The position numbers and the translations under genes are program-made. From positions 1-59,176 of the forward strand of contig NZ_BJMS01000021.1 of the NCBI RefSeq assembly GCF_006539285.1: a DNA stretch of 59,176 nt, given 5' to 3'. The notes beneath the pieces are model-generated. The model was not told the DNA's origin and did no database searches. It worked only from the letters and a program-made list of their open reading frames with translations. Shown piece after piece: positions 16,201 to 25,167 of this stretch (the stretch's first letter is position 1; each line of letters begins with the position of its first letter). The DNA is from Sporolactobacillus inulinus (GTDB taxonomy: Bacteria > Bacillota > Bacilli > Bacillales > Sporolactobacillaceae).

Positions 16201-17613
16201 ATGAATGTACCGAAGTTAAAATTTGTCGCATCAGTATGTCTCTCATGTTCGCTTGTGTTAAGTGTCAGCAGCGGACCGGTTTTCGCGGCAACGACCCAAT
16301 CTCAATTAAAAGATAAATTGAATACGATTCAAGATCAGAAACAAAAGAATAAGGAAAGTATCTCAAAATCGAAGCGAAAACTCTCGAAAAATCAGGACAA
16401 GCAAGACGCGGTGGTTGAAGCGATCAAAACAACCGATAAGAAGATCAGTACCTTAAACGGAAGAATCAGCAGCACACAAACGGTTATCGATCAAAATAAA
16501 CTGAAAATGGAGCAATTGAAAGAGACGATTAATAAGATTAATCAGCGTATTGACGCAAGGGGCGAGATTCTTCGCGGACGGATTCGAACGATGTATATTA
16601 GCGGCGGGGCGGTAAACTATCTCGATGCCCTCATGGGCGCGAAGAGCTTCGGCAATTTCCTTGATCGTCTGCTGGCCCTTAAAATGATTACAGATCAGGA
16701 TAATCGAATCATTAATGATCAAAAAAAAGATAAACAAATTCAACAAAACAGCAAAGAAAAGCTGCAGAATGTTCTCGCGCAAACAACGCATGCGTTACAT
16801 AACTTAAACACGATGAAAACCAGTTTAGATCAGGAGAATAATCATAAACAAGGCTTACTTAAAGATCTTCAAAACCAAGCCGATGAAATTGAAAAAACCG
16901 TTCTTTCGACAAGCGAACAACATGACATATTGAATGCCCAAGAATCCGTAGTTAAAAAGCAGCTTGATGATTTGGCTGAGGCAGAGGCAAAAGCAAAAGC
17001 TGAAGCAAAGGCGAAGGCAGAAGCAGAAGCGAGGGCAAAAACGGAAAGAGAAGCGGCAGAAGCAAAAGCGGAGCGAGCGAATACAGCAATTGCGAAGAAT
17101 GATACAGATAGCAGTACAGCAGCAGCTGATTCAGATTCGAATCAGAGCAGCGGCACAGTTGAGAATGCGCCGCAAACAGCTGCTGAAACGGTTTCTCCGG
17201 CAAATACGAGTACTCAATTAATCAGACCCGCAGCGGGTTACATCTCGTCAGGCTTCGGCTATCGTTCATTTGATCAGGGATTCCATCCGGGAATTGACAT
17301 TGCGAACAGTACGGGTACGCCAATTCATGCGGCGGCCGATGGTATTGTCTTCAGAGCTTATCAATCGTCCAGTTATGGAAATTGTATCATGATCTCTCAT
17401 GTGATCAATGGACAACTCATGACAACCGTGTATGCCCATTTATCAGCAATCAATGTTTCAGAGGGACAAAACGTCTCGCAAGGACAGACAATTGGTGCTA
17501 TGGGGAGCACCGGTGAGTCGTTCGGATCGCATTTGCATTTTGAAGTCTATAATGGACGCTGGACACCGCCGCCGCACAATGGTGCGGTGAATCCGCTCAA
17601 TTATATGAATTAA
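16201..17613 (+). CDS. secreted EnvC-like M23 peptidoglycan hydrolase with coiled coil
   Basis: A 470-aa exported protein. The signal peptide (1-29) cleaves after GPVFA. A long coiled coil (about 33-260) starts QSQLKDKLNTIQDQKQKNKE and contains a conserved block, RGRIRTMYISGGAVNYLDAL, as in EnvC/PcsB-type proteins. An Ala/Glu/Lys low-complexity linker (about 260-300) and a Ser/Thr-rich linker follow. The C-terminal LytM/M23 domain (about 345-470) has SGFGYR, the zinc ligands in HPGIDIA, and HLHFEVY. Such proteins cut cross-links and are often gated by FtsEX, which is not encoded here. A terminator follows at 17626. Single-gene unit. Confidence 0.9.
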   Translation: MNVPKLKFVASVCLSCSLVLSVSSGPVFAATTQSQLKDKLNTIQDQKQKNKESISKSKRKLSKNQDKQDAVVEAIKTTDKKISTLNGRISSTQTVIDQNKLKMEQLKETINKINQRIDARGEILRGRIRTMYISGGAVNYLDALMGAKSFGNFLDRLLALKMITDQDNRIINDQKKDKQIQQNSKEKLQNVLAQTTHALHNLNTMKTSLDQENNHKQGLLKDLQNQADEIEKTVLSTSEQHDILNAQESVVKKQLDDLAEAEAKAKAEAKAKAEAEARAKTEREAAEAKAERANTAIAKNDTDSSTAAADSDSNQSSGTVENAPQTAAETVSPANTSTQLIRPAAGYISSGFGYRSFDQGFHPGIDIANSTGTPIHAAADGIVFRAYQSSSYGNCIMISHVINGQLMTTVYAHLSAINVSEGQNVSQGQTIGAMGSTGESFGSHLHFEVYNGRWTPPPHNGAVNPLNYMN

Positions 17614-17625
17614 AGAAGTTTTCTT

Positions 17626-17660
17626 GAAGAAGAGCTTGAGCAGCTGTTCTTCTTTTTTTA
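17626..17660 (+). terminator. terminator after M23 hydrolase gene
   Basis: GAAGAAGAGCT (17626-17636) pairs with AGCTGTTCTTC (17642-17652) with one mismatch, and a T-run follows. Confidence 0.85.
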
Positions 17661-17739
17661 TTCTGATTCCCCATTCCGCGCATAAAGTTATGATATATAT
17701 TTTTGTTTTGCAGTGTAGCGGGATGAGGAGCTGATCAAA

Positions 17740-18876
17740 CTGAGTATTCAAAAGATCTGTGGCATAATTAATTTATCGGAAATGGAAACGTCAAGGCTTT
17801 TAACTGTCAGCAAACCTTTGGCAGCACTTCCGTTTTGCGGCAGCTACCGACTGATTGATTTTCCACTGTCGAATCTTACAGCAGCCGGATCCGAGTCGAT
17901 CGGTATTTTTATGAATGAATCCTACCGTTCCATCTATAATCATGTACGCAGCGGCAGCGATTGGGGCCTCGATGGAATCAGCGGGGACCTTTTCTTTTTT
18001 GCACCGGGAATTGATCAGTCACGGTATGGCCAGAATCATGAAGATCTTGTTAATTATTATGATAACCTTGAGTTTATTGAAAAATCAGATGCGGATTATG
18101 TCGTCGTCTTGGGGGCGCAGGTTCTGTGTAATATCGACTTGCGCGCCTTATTGCGAAATCATCTCGAACAAAAAGCAGCCATTACCGTTGTCTATAAAAC
18201 GTCGCGGCGAAGCGAAAGTGAAAGCCTTCCGATTGCAGAACTGGACATGAGCAAAAGTGGGAGAATCAGGGGGATGGTCTCCAGAGGAACGATTGACAAA
18301 AAACGGGTGCCGATAAATATGGAAATTTATTGCATGAAAGCATCGCTTTTTATAAAAGTCGTGCGCTGTTCGGTTGCACGAAATGAAGTGTACTATTTGC
18401 GTGAAGCGTTGCACCAAGCGGTTACAGAATTTCCCGCCTATGGATTCGAATATACAGGTTATATGAAAAAAATTCAGTCAATAAAAGCGTATTATGATGC
18501 AAATATGGATATGCTCGAGGATGCGAACCGGATCGCTCTATTCGGAGGTAGCCATCAGATAGGGACAAAGATGAAAAACGAAGTACCCGCCTATTATGGA
18601 CCAAAGGCTGCACCATATGATGCATTGATCGGTGAAGGGTGTCGGATGAATGGCTGTGTCCGTCATTCAATCGTGAATCGAGATGTTTCGGTTTATGAAG
18701 GAACGAATCTTGAAGAATCCATCATCATGGAAGATTGCATCATTGGCGAAAATGTGTACTTAAAACATGTGATTGTCGGACAAGGTACGTACGTAAAACC
18801 AAATACACGAATAATCGGACGAGCGGATCAGCCCTTTGTTCTTGAAAAGAAGCAGACGCCTCATAGGATACCTTGA
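17740..18876 (+). CDS. glgD: GlgD-type ADP-glucose pyrophosphorylase subunit, orphan
   Basis: A glucose-1-phosphate adenylyltransferase family protein of the GlgD branch, the modulatory partner of GlgC in glycogen synthesis in Firmicutes. LPFCGSYRLIDFPLSNL matches the nucleotidyltransferase fold. The C-terminus has hexapeptide left-handed beta-helix repeats (about 290-360: GCVRHSIVNRDVSVYEG, IIMEDCIIGENVYL). The first ATG at 17782 would remove the conserved KICGIINL start. In frame, CTG 17740 lies nine bases after GAGGAG and gives 378 aa, which I prefer; the start is uncertain. glgB, glgC, glgA and glgP are not adjacent, which is unusual. Terminator at 18901. Confidence 0.8.
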   Translation: MSIQKICGIINLSEMETSRLLTVSKPLAALPFCGSYRLIDFPLSNLTAAGSESIGIFMNESYRSIYNHVRSGSDWGLDGISGDLFFFAPGIDQSRYGQNHEDLVNYYDNLEFIEKSDADYVVVLGAQVLCNIDLRALLRNHLEQKAAITVVYKTSRRSESESLPIAELDMSKSGRIRGMVSRGTIDKKRVPINMEIYCMKASLFIKVVRCSVARNEVYYLREALHQAVTEFPAYGFEYTGYMKKIQSIKAYYDANMDMLEDANRIALFGGSHQIGTKMKNEVPAYYGPKAAPYDALIGEGCRMNGCVRHSIVNRDVSVYEGTNLEESIIMEDCIIGENVYLKHVIVGQGTYVKPNTRIIGRADQPFVLEKKQTPHRIP

Positions 18877-18900
18877 ACAAGATAATTTGTTGAATCAATA

Positions 18901-18928
18901 GCTCATTCATTCGAAATGAGCGTTTTTT
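18901..18928 (+). terminator. terminator after glgD
   Basis: GCTCATT (18901-18907) pairs with AATGAGC (18915-18921) and is followed by GTTTTTTG. Confidence 0.8.
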
Positions 18929-19092
18929 GCGTGCAATGATCGATTTGAAGGCTACACAATTTCTTTGTTGTTTTTTTAAAAGATCGCATTTCAAAAAAAG
19001 GAAATAAAAGCTTACGTGGTGAATTAAATAATAAACCCCTGTATTTCGAGAACAAGTCGGCCTGCACAAAAAAAAGGAAAGCAGGTGAACTT

Positions 19093-20184
19093 GTGTCGGA
19101 AATCGACAGCAGTACCCTTGAGAAAAGCCGTGATCTCTTAAAGCGTGCCCATGAATCGGGTGCTTCTGACCTTCACTTTACGCCACGCGAGAAAGACACA
19201 CTGGTTGAGTTAAGAATTAATGGCTATCTTTATGAACTCAGCGTCCTTAAGCCCAGTTCTGCAGAACAAATCATCAATCATTTTAAATTTTGTTGCGGGA
19301 TGGACATTGGCGAACGCCGTCTCCCGCAAAGCGGAGGTATGCGGGTTGTGATTAATCACGATCTTGTATATTTGCGCGCATCGATCCTTCCCACCCCAAA
19401 TAGAGAAAGCTTAGTGATTCGGCTGCTTCCTCAACAAACTGAACTGCCCATTGATGATTTAACTGTATTTGAAGAAGCCAAGAAAGCTTTATGCTCGCTC
19501 CTTTCCTATGATAGCGGGTTGATTCTAATTTCAGGGCCGACAGGATCCGGGAAAACAACCACGCTCTATTCAATCCTTTCAACCTTGCAGCGTCGTTTTC
19601 GCGGCCGTGTTATTACAATTGAAGATCCGATTGAAAAAAAGAACGATGCCTTCGTCCAAATGGAAGTTAATGAAAAGGCACATTTTACTTATGCAGAAGG
19701 CTTCCGCGCCTTGCTGCGCCATGACCCGGATATTATCATGATTGGTGAAATTCGTGATGAAGAGACAGCAAGGATTGCGATTCGTGCAGCATTAAGCGGC
19801 CATCTTGTGCTGTCGACCGTACATGCATCAAATGCCGTAACAACGCTGCAGCGAATGGCCGAATTGGGGATCGCTCGTTTTGACTTGAAAGAGACATTGG
19901 TTGCGGTGATTGCAGAACGGCTTGTCACCATTCAATGCCCGAATTGCGGGCAAGTGTGCGGCCCTGAATGTCCACATCGGCATCACCCAAAACGAACCGG
20001 TTTATTCGAAATTTTAGCGGGAATGCCACTTCATGATTATTTATCCGGTCGGCAGTCGCGCACGGCTTCGCTGTCCTACAAGACAATTGAAGATTATTTA
20101 GAAGAAGGAATCGAGACCGGTTGGATTGCGAGAGACGCGGCGGGGAAGGGTGCTAAGGATGTTCTTTCAGAAAAATTTGACTAG
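19093..20184 (+). CDS. comGA: competence traffic ATPase ComGA
   Basis: A cytoplasmic hexameric secretion-type ATPase that powers assembly of the competence pseudopilus for DNA uptake. It is 363 aa, starting at GTG 19093. The Walker A GPTGSGKTT is at 148-156, the Asp box ITIEDPIE near 174-181, Walker B IIMIGEIRDEET at about 214-225 and the His box LSTVHASNA near 240-248. Four Cys in CPNCGQVCGPEC (about 275-286) match the zinc motif of PilT/GspE ATPases. comGB starts within its last codons. In B. subtilis seven comG genes follow one another; here only two remain at this locus. Confidence 0.92.
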   Translation: MSEIDSSTLEKSRDLLKRAHESGASDLHFTPREKDTLVELRINGYLYELSVLKPSSAEQIINHFKFCCGMDIGERRLPQSGGMRVVINHDLVYLRASILPTPNRESLVIRLLPQQTELPIDDLTVFEEAKKALCSLLSYDSGLILISGPTGSGKTTTLYSILSTLQRRFRGRVITIEDPIEKKNDAFVQMEVNEKAHFTYAEGFRALLRHDPDIIMIGEIRDEETARIAIRAALSGHLVLSTVHASNAVTTLQRMAELGIARFDLKETLVAVIAERLVTIQCPNCGQVCGPECPHRHHPKRTGLFEILAGMPLHDYLSGRQSRTASLSYKTIEDYLEEGIETGWIARDAAGKGAKDVLSEKFD

Positions 20185-21184
20185 GAAGCAGCAGGCGCAA
20201 CTGCTCATCAATCTTGGAGAATCGTTAAATTATGGATACTCACTCAATGCGTCACTGCGCGCACCGGTTGGGCATCGCTATGAACGCGCGTTTCGGACGT
20301 ATTTGCAGAGTCAATTGAGATCCGGGAAAAGGTTGCACGAACTGCTTCGCGCGTGCCGGTTTCCGGAGGAGGTAGCAAGCGCCATCTATTTTGCTGAGCG
20401 AAGCGGCCATTTATCTAAGGCACTATTGGAGAATGGAAAGGCAATGCAGCGCAACGAAAAGTATGTGCAGTCGCTGCGACGAGTCATGCGTTATCCACTT
20501 TTTCTCGTGTGGATGTTTGGATTAGTATTGTTTGTCATTGGCAAATTTCTTCTCCCGAACTTTATTCAGCTCTATCGATCCATGTCCTTGGAACTTCCGG
20601 CAATCACAAAAACGATGTTATACTTGGCTAATCATTTAACGGAACTTCTTGTTGTTGGTACGTTTTTTCTTCTTCTGCTCGTCATCAGCTACGTTTTTGG
20701 CCGCCGGATTGACCTCTTGTTGCGGTTACAGTTTGCTGCTCGTCTTCCCATTCTGTCACAATTTATTCAGTTGTATTACACCCATCAGCTTTCTTTTCAA
20801 CTCAGCAGTCTTTTACGGTCAGGGTTAAGCATGAAAGAAGCCATTTATATACTGTCTGAAAATAGGACTTCAATTTTTTTGAAAAGAGAGTCAAATCGCT
20901 TAAAAGAAGCATTAACTCAAGGGCATGCGTTAAGCAGTACCCTTGCCGATGCTTCCTACTATTTGCCTGAATTAGCGATGATGATTGAACAGGCAGCCTT
21001 TCAGGAATCGCTTGGTGATGCACTGCATCGCTACAGCATCCGGTTAATGGATCGGATGGAACAGCGCTCTAAATGGCTGCTGTCTCTTTGTCAACCGACA
21101 CTTTTAGTCGTCATTGGTGGATTAATTCTCCTTCTGTTTCTTTCCATATTGCTGCCGGTATTTCAAATGATTAATGGTCTTTAA
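20159..21184 (+). CDS. comGB: competence pilus platform protein ComGB
   Basis: A polytopic inner membrane protein of the GspF/PilC family that anchors the pseudopilus assembly machine. It is 341 aa, slightly longer than the B. subtilis protein. Two GspF domains are seen (about 10-130 and 210-335), each followed by hydrophobic helices; LFLVWMFGLVLFVIGKFLLP and PTLLVVIGGLILLLFLSILLPVF are the clearest. ATG 20159 overlaps the end of comGA. The gene is intact, but instead of comGC the next gene is the convergent yqhG, whose last 14 bases overlap its own end. Confidence 0.9.
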   Translation: MFFQKNLTRKQQAQLLINLGESLNYGYSLNASLRAPVGHRYERAFRTYLQSQLRSGKRLHELLRACRFPEEVASAIYFAERSGHLSKALLENGKAMQRNEKYVQSLRRVMRYPLFLVWMFGLVLFVIGKFLLPNFIQLYRSMSLELPAITKTMLYLANHLTELLVVGTFFLLLLVISYVFGRRIDLLLRLQFAARLPILSQFIQLYYTHQLSFQLSSLLRSGLSMKEAIYILSENRTSIFLKRESNRLKEALTQGHALSSTLADASYYLPELAMMIEQAAFQESLGDALHRYSIRLMDRMEQRSKWLLSLCQPTLLVVIGGLILLLFLSILLPVFQMINGL

Positions 21185-21977
21185 TTAAGTCTGGCAGGAA
21201 GGCGGCCGATTGAAGAAAAAAAAGACCGGCATTGATTAATGTGACTTTTATTTGCGGTTGATATTGTTCTTTTAATGCTTGCTTCTCCTGAACATAACGC
21301 TCCGGTTTTTCTTCTTGATGTTCATAAAAAGCGTTAAGCAGCTGCAAGTCCTTGTCCCATCGCGTGGCAGCGTGATCGGCCCACTCGAAGTTTTCTTTTT
21401 GCAGTTCGGACTCGATAAAATGTTCGATACGTGCAAGTCCGCTTTTGATGGTGATCAGCGGACGAAGTGTATAACAATAGTCCGGGAGCTTTTGACTCAG
21501 ATGTAAGGTGTTAAGTACCGACTGAAAGCCCTCAATCATTGTTCCATTTATTAATTGCAGCCCCATAGAACAGATACGGTCTTTCTTTAAATCGCATTGA
21601 TAGCTTATTTTCATGTTTATGCAAAGCCATGGCTCCAGCGCAGGAGACAACTTATTTGCAAGGACTTGATACATGCGAATATAGCGACCCATTTTTTCTG
21701 ACGCGTCAAGTATCTGATGTAGACGCGGGGAACCGGAGTGAATAAACTCTCCTTCTTGAATACGATCGCTGAACCGAAAATTGAGCACAGCGGTCTCCGG
21801 CTCTGCACCGATCTGTTCAATATAGTGCCAATAAAAAGGGCGGTTCATCAATAATTTGTCCATTGCTTTTGTAAGTTTGACTTTTAATTGATCGTGATCG
21901 TCCGCAACAGGGAGCAGTTCACACTCAGAGCTTGAAAAAAAACGGTTAAGAAAGTCATGAATTTCCGCCTGCTGCAT
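21171..21977 (-). CDS. yqhG: YqhG family protein
   Basis: A 268-aa soluble protein of unknown function conserved in Bacillales. MQQAEIHDFLNRFF at the start and MDKLLMNRPFYWHYIEQIGAEP match B. subtilis YqhG. I chose ATG 21977 with GAAGGTG upstream; the longer frame has eleven extra residues without family support. It overlaps the upstream helicase gene yqhH by 23 bases, suggesting translational coupling and a shared role. Its 3' end overlaps comGB tail-to-tail. Confidence 0.85.
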   Translation of the reverse strand: MQQAEIHDFLNRFFSSSECELLPVADDHDQLKVKLTKAMDKLLMNRPFYWHYIEQIGAEPETAVLNFRFSDRIQEGEFIHSGSPRLHQILDASEKMGRYIRMYQVLANKLSPALEPWLCINMKISYQCDLKKDRICSMGLQLINGTMIEGFQSVLNTLHLSQKLPDYCYTLRPLITIKSGLARIEHFIESELQKENFEWADHAATRWDKDLQLLNAFYEHQEEKPERYVQEKQALKEQYQPQIKVTLINAGLFFLQSAAFLPDLIKDH

Positions 21978-23640
21978 GAGAATCACCTTCAGATAAATGA
22001 TTTTGTTCAAAATTGATGACGCTGCTTAAATTGTCCAGCTTCACTTTAATTTCTCCCTCAGATTCGGATTCTTCGAAAATATGGGCCACTTGTTTGTCGA
22101 CATCCTTAAGATCAATATGTGTAAGAATTCGATCCAAATCGCCAATGACCTGTTCGAACAGATGTATTTTATTGTAGAGCAGGTTCAATATGTGGCTTTC
22201 CACAGTCCCGCGCGTAGCCAGGTTATAAATATGAACATCTTTTTCCTGCCCCAATCGATGAATACGGCCAATTCGCTGTTCAATCCGCATTGGATTCCAA
22301 GGTAAATCATAGTTAATCAAGTGGCTGGCAAATTGAAGATTGATTCCTTCGCCGCCCGCCTCAGTTGCAACCAATACTTGTACTTTGTTTTGAAAGAGCA
22401 TCCTCATCCAATCTTTTTTGCTGCGCTTAAACCCGCCATTAAACGGAACCGATGAAATTCCGTTTTTTTTCAGAAACCATTGCAGGAAAAGCTGCGTGGC
22501 TCGGTATTCGGTAAAGATAATAACCTTGTCATTAATTTGTTGGATGAGCTCTAATGTTTTCTTCGCTTTGGCATTTTGCTTAATTGCATTCATCTTTTCA
22601 AAAATAGGATGCCAAAGTCGCTCATTCATTGGACATGCTGTTTCTTTATAGATTTTGTTCAAGGTTGTAAAGGCGGCTTCTCTGCTGCTGCACGCCTCGC
22701 GTTGCAAAGTGAGCAGCGAGAAGGGCTGAATAAGTCCTCTTTCCTTTAGTTCGAAAAGGCTGTCGTAGAAGGCTTTTTCCGCCATTGAAAAAGGAATATC
22801 ATACGCCTTAACAATTCGCTTCGGCCAGCGAAGGCCGGTATCTTCGCGGCGGTTTCGCACCATCACCTGATTTACCAGTGCTTTAAGTTTTTCTTCATTT
22901 CTCACGGCATGGCTTCCGGATTTATAATTCTTGGCGAAACTCTCAGCATCACCTAAATAGCCGGGCTTGAGAAGCGAAACGAGATAGAAGATTTCGCTGA
23001 GCCGATTCTGTATCGGGGTCGCTGTGAGTAAAAGACAGAATTTTTTCTTGAGCGATTGAACGAATTGATAGTTTTTTGTTTTGTGATTTTTTAATTTATG
23101 TGCTTCGTCAATAATGATCAAATCATAATCTTGGTCAAGTACGATGTCGCGATGTGGTTCGCGTTTTGCGGTATCAATTGAAGAAACGACGACATCGCAC
23201 TGACTCCAAACGTATGTCTTCCGCTGCGGTACAGCAGGAATATAAAACTTGGAATTCAGTTCTGAAACCCATTGAAGCACTAAGGATGCAGGAACAAGAA
23301 TCAACACTTTCTTAACCAGTCCGCGGATCATATATTCCTTGATAATAAGCCCTGCTTCAATGGTCTTTCCCAGACCGACTTCATCAGCGAGGATCGCCTT
23401 TCCATGCATCTCCTCAATAACGATTCGAGCGGTTTCAACCTGATGAGGATGAGGCTTTAAAAGCGGAAGTCTGCTTGGCGCGATTAATCCGTGAAATGTG
23501 GGGACGGTTCTTTCCTGTTCAGCAAGGTAGGCGAGCGAAAATAGTTCGGATTTCGCCCATGGCCCATCTTCTTCAATATGTTTAAAAAATGATTCATACC
23601 AACTTCTGTCAAAGTGAATGATTGGTTTCATCGGCTGCAC
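21955..23640 (-). CDS. yqhH: SNF2-family helicase YqhH
   Basis: A 561-aa DEAD/SNF2 ATPase, RapA/HepA-like in its core. Motif I is ILADEVGLGKTIEAG, motif II is LIIIDEAHKLKN and motif III is LLTATPIQN. In the C-terminal RecA domain there are VQVLVATEAGGEGINLQ and RIEQRIGRIHRLGQ. Such proteins remodel stalled polymerase or nucleoprotein; the substrate here is unknown. The frame opens at GTG 23640; ATG 23631 behind ACAGGTG is an equally good start. The gene is divergent from the glycine riboswitch and gcv operon, as in B. subtilis. Confidence 0.92.
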   Translation of the reverse strand: MQPMKPIIHFDRSWYESFFKHIEEDGPWAKSELFSLAYLAEQERTVPTFHGLIAPSRLPLLKPHPHQVETARIVIEEMHGKAILADEVGLGKTIEAGLIIKEYMIRGLVKKVLILVPASLVLQWVSELNSKFYIPAVPQRKTYVWSQCDVVVSSIDTAKREPHRDIVLDQDYDLIIIDEAHKLKNHKTKNYQFVQSLKKKFCLLLTATPIQNRLSEIFYLVSLLKPGYLGDAESFAKNYKSGSHAVRNEEKLKALVNQVMVRNRREDTGLRWPKRIVKAYDIPFSMAEKAFYDSLFELKERGLIQPFSLLTLQREACSSREAAFTTLNKIYKETACPMNERLWHPIFEKMNAIKQNAKAKKTLELIQQINDKVIIFTEYRATQLFLQWFLKKNGISSVPFNGGFKRSKKDWMRMLFQNKVQVLVATEAGGEGINLQFASHLINYDLPWNPMRIEQRIGRIHRLGQEKDVHIYNLATRGTVESHILNLLYNKIHLFEQVIGDLDRILTHIDLKDVDKQVAHIFEESESEGEIKVKLDNLSSVINFEQNHLSEGDSHAAGGNS

Positions 23641-23771
23641 CTGTACATGTTAAAAATTTGTGAACAAGGTATTGCGAAGTTCACAGAGAAAATGTTAGGA
23701 TAACACTGTTAGTATGTACCGTAATGACTTGAGTTAAACGATGATGAATTGAATGAATTGCGGATGACGTT

Positions 23772-23941
23772 ATGGGGAGAGACTGCTACGAAGCAGTCGC
23801 CGAAGGAGCAAACGTACAGTGAATCTCTCAGGCCCAAGGACCTATAGCGGACGCACCTCTGGAGAGTGCCACGGGGCTACCAAAGGGGATACCGCTTTTA
23901 CTCAGGTGGAGCGATAAACTTTCAGGTATCAGGGACAGGGG
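23772..23941 (+). promoter_or_regulatory. tandem glycine riboswitch
   Basis: Two aptamer-like modules precede gcvT. The first has GGGGAGAGAC, GCCGAAGGAGCAAAC and GTGAATCTCTCAGGC, then GGAC. The second runs from GGACGCACCTCTGGAGAGTG to AAACTTTCAGGTATCAGGGA. This fits the cooperative glycine riboswitch of Bacillales, which turns on the glycine cleavage operon when glycine is high. Its last bases overlap the terminator stem, which explains switching. Confidence 0.92.
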
Positions 23942-23973
23942 AAGACACAATGTGTCTTCCCCTGTCTTTTTTT
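23934..23973 (+). terminator. riboswitch-controlled terminator
   Basis: GACAGGGGAAGACAC (23934-23948) and its perfect complement (23952-23966) form a 15-bp stem with a 3-base loop, followed by seven T. The left arm borders the second aptamer. Confidence 0.95.
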
Positions 23974-24057
23974 GCGCAACTTCAGTGCTTTCCATCATTT
24001 AGTCAATGATCATAGGCACACTAACAAAATTGAGAATGGGCGGAGGGAAAAGTCGAG

Positions 24058-25155
24058 ATGCCGGATTTGAAAGTTACGCCGCTTTACAATTATTATAAAA
24101 GTCAGAATGCAAAGTTAATTGACTTTGGCGGCTACCTATTACCAGTCCAAATTACTGGAATCAAAAACGAACACCATGCAGTACGAACAGCCGCAGGTAT
24201 TTTTGATGTGTCGCATATGGGTGAGTTTGGTGTTGAAGGCGAAGGCGCGCAACAATTTCTTCAAGAAATGATGACAAATGATGTTGCGAAAGCGCATCCA
24301 GGCGATGCACTTTATACCGCGATGTGTTATGAAGACGGCGGTACTGTCGATGACTTGTTAATTTACTGTTTCGATACGAAACATTACCAACTGGTTGTTA
24401 ATGCAGCAAATATTGATAAAGATTTTAATTGGCTCTCCGAACATGCTCCTCAATCGATAAACGTAACCAATCGATCAGAACAAATCGCTCTGCTCGCAGT
24501 GCAGGGTCCTCAAGCGCTGAGTAGTGTACAGAAGATTACGGACTATGATCTGGCAAGTATAGAACACTTTAAATTTGCAAAACACGTTTCTTTAAATGGT
24601 ATAGACAGTCTTGTTTCGCGAACGGGATATACTGGTGAAGACGGGCTTGAACTCTATTGCCCATGGGATCAAGCGTGCAGCATCTGGAATGCATTGCTTG
24701 AAAAAGGAGCATCCGATGGACTTATCCCATGCGGTTTAGGTGCGCGCGATACGCTTCGTTTCGAAGCACGTCTGCCGCTCTATGGTCAAGAACTTAGTTC
24801 CACGATTTCGCCTTTGGAAGCTGGAATTGGTTTTGCGGTGAAAACAAATAAGCCGATTGACTTTATTGGCAAGCAGGCGCTTATTACACAAAAAACAGGA
24901 GGATTAAAGCGCAAAATTGTTGGTCTGAAAATGATTGATCGAGCAATTCCGCGATCCCATTATAAAGTTTATGCAGGAGACAAGGAGATCGGCGAGGTTA
25001 CTACCGGGACGCAGGCACCAACAATTGGCAAGAATCTCGGTCTTGCTTTGCTGAACAGTGAGTGGACGAAACTCGGTACAGAAGTTGACGTTGACGTACG
25101 CGGCAAACGAAAAAAAGCTAAAATCATAAAAACCCCTTTTTATAAGAGATCTTAA
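24058..25155 (+). CDS. gcvT: glycine cleavage system T protein (aminomethyltransferase)
   Basis: Transfers the aminomethyl carbon from lipoyl-H protein to tetrahydrofolate, giving methylene-THF and ammonia. It is 365 aa, the normal length. Motifs seen are [72 protein letters not shown] and the C-terminal [14 protein letters not shown] 24058 follows GGCGGAGGG. It is the first gene of the gcvT-gcvPA-gcvPB operon under the riboswitch. gcvH and lpd are not adjacent, as is usual in Bacillales. Confidence 0.96.
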   Translation: MPDLKVTPLYNYYKSQNAKLIDFGGYLLPVQITGIKNEHHAVRTAAGIFDVSHMGEFGVEGEGAQQFLQEMMTNDVAKAHPGDALYTAMCYEDGGTVDDLLIYCFDTKHYQLVVNAANIDKDFNWLSEHAPQSINVTNRSEQIALLAVQGPQALSSVQKITDYDLASIEHFKFAKHVSLNGIDSLVSRTGYTGEDGLELYCPWDQACSIWNALLEKGASDGLIPCGLGARDTLRFEARLPLYGQELSSTISPLEAGIGFAVKTNKPIDFIGKQALITQKTGGLKRKIVGLKMIDRAIPRSHYKVYAGDKEIGEVTTGTQAPTIGKNLGLALLNSEWTKLGTEVDVDVRGKRKKAKIIKTPFYKRS

Positions 25156-25167
25156 GGAGGAAATTAA

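Noticed and set aside
16964-17221. Frames rich in Lys/Arg/Gln or Leu/Pro opposite or beside the M23 hydrolase linker
   Set aside because: They are shadows of the Ala/Glu/Lys low-complexity linker; the repetitive DNA is coding repeat, not a CRISPR or tandem array.
23772-23941. Possible T-box or SAM riboswitch before gcvT
   Set aside because: Motifs such as GCCGAAGGAGCAAAC and CTCTCAGG repeated in two modules fit the tandem glycine riboswitch, as does the downstream operon.
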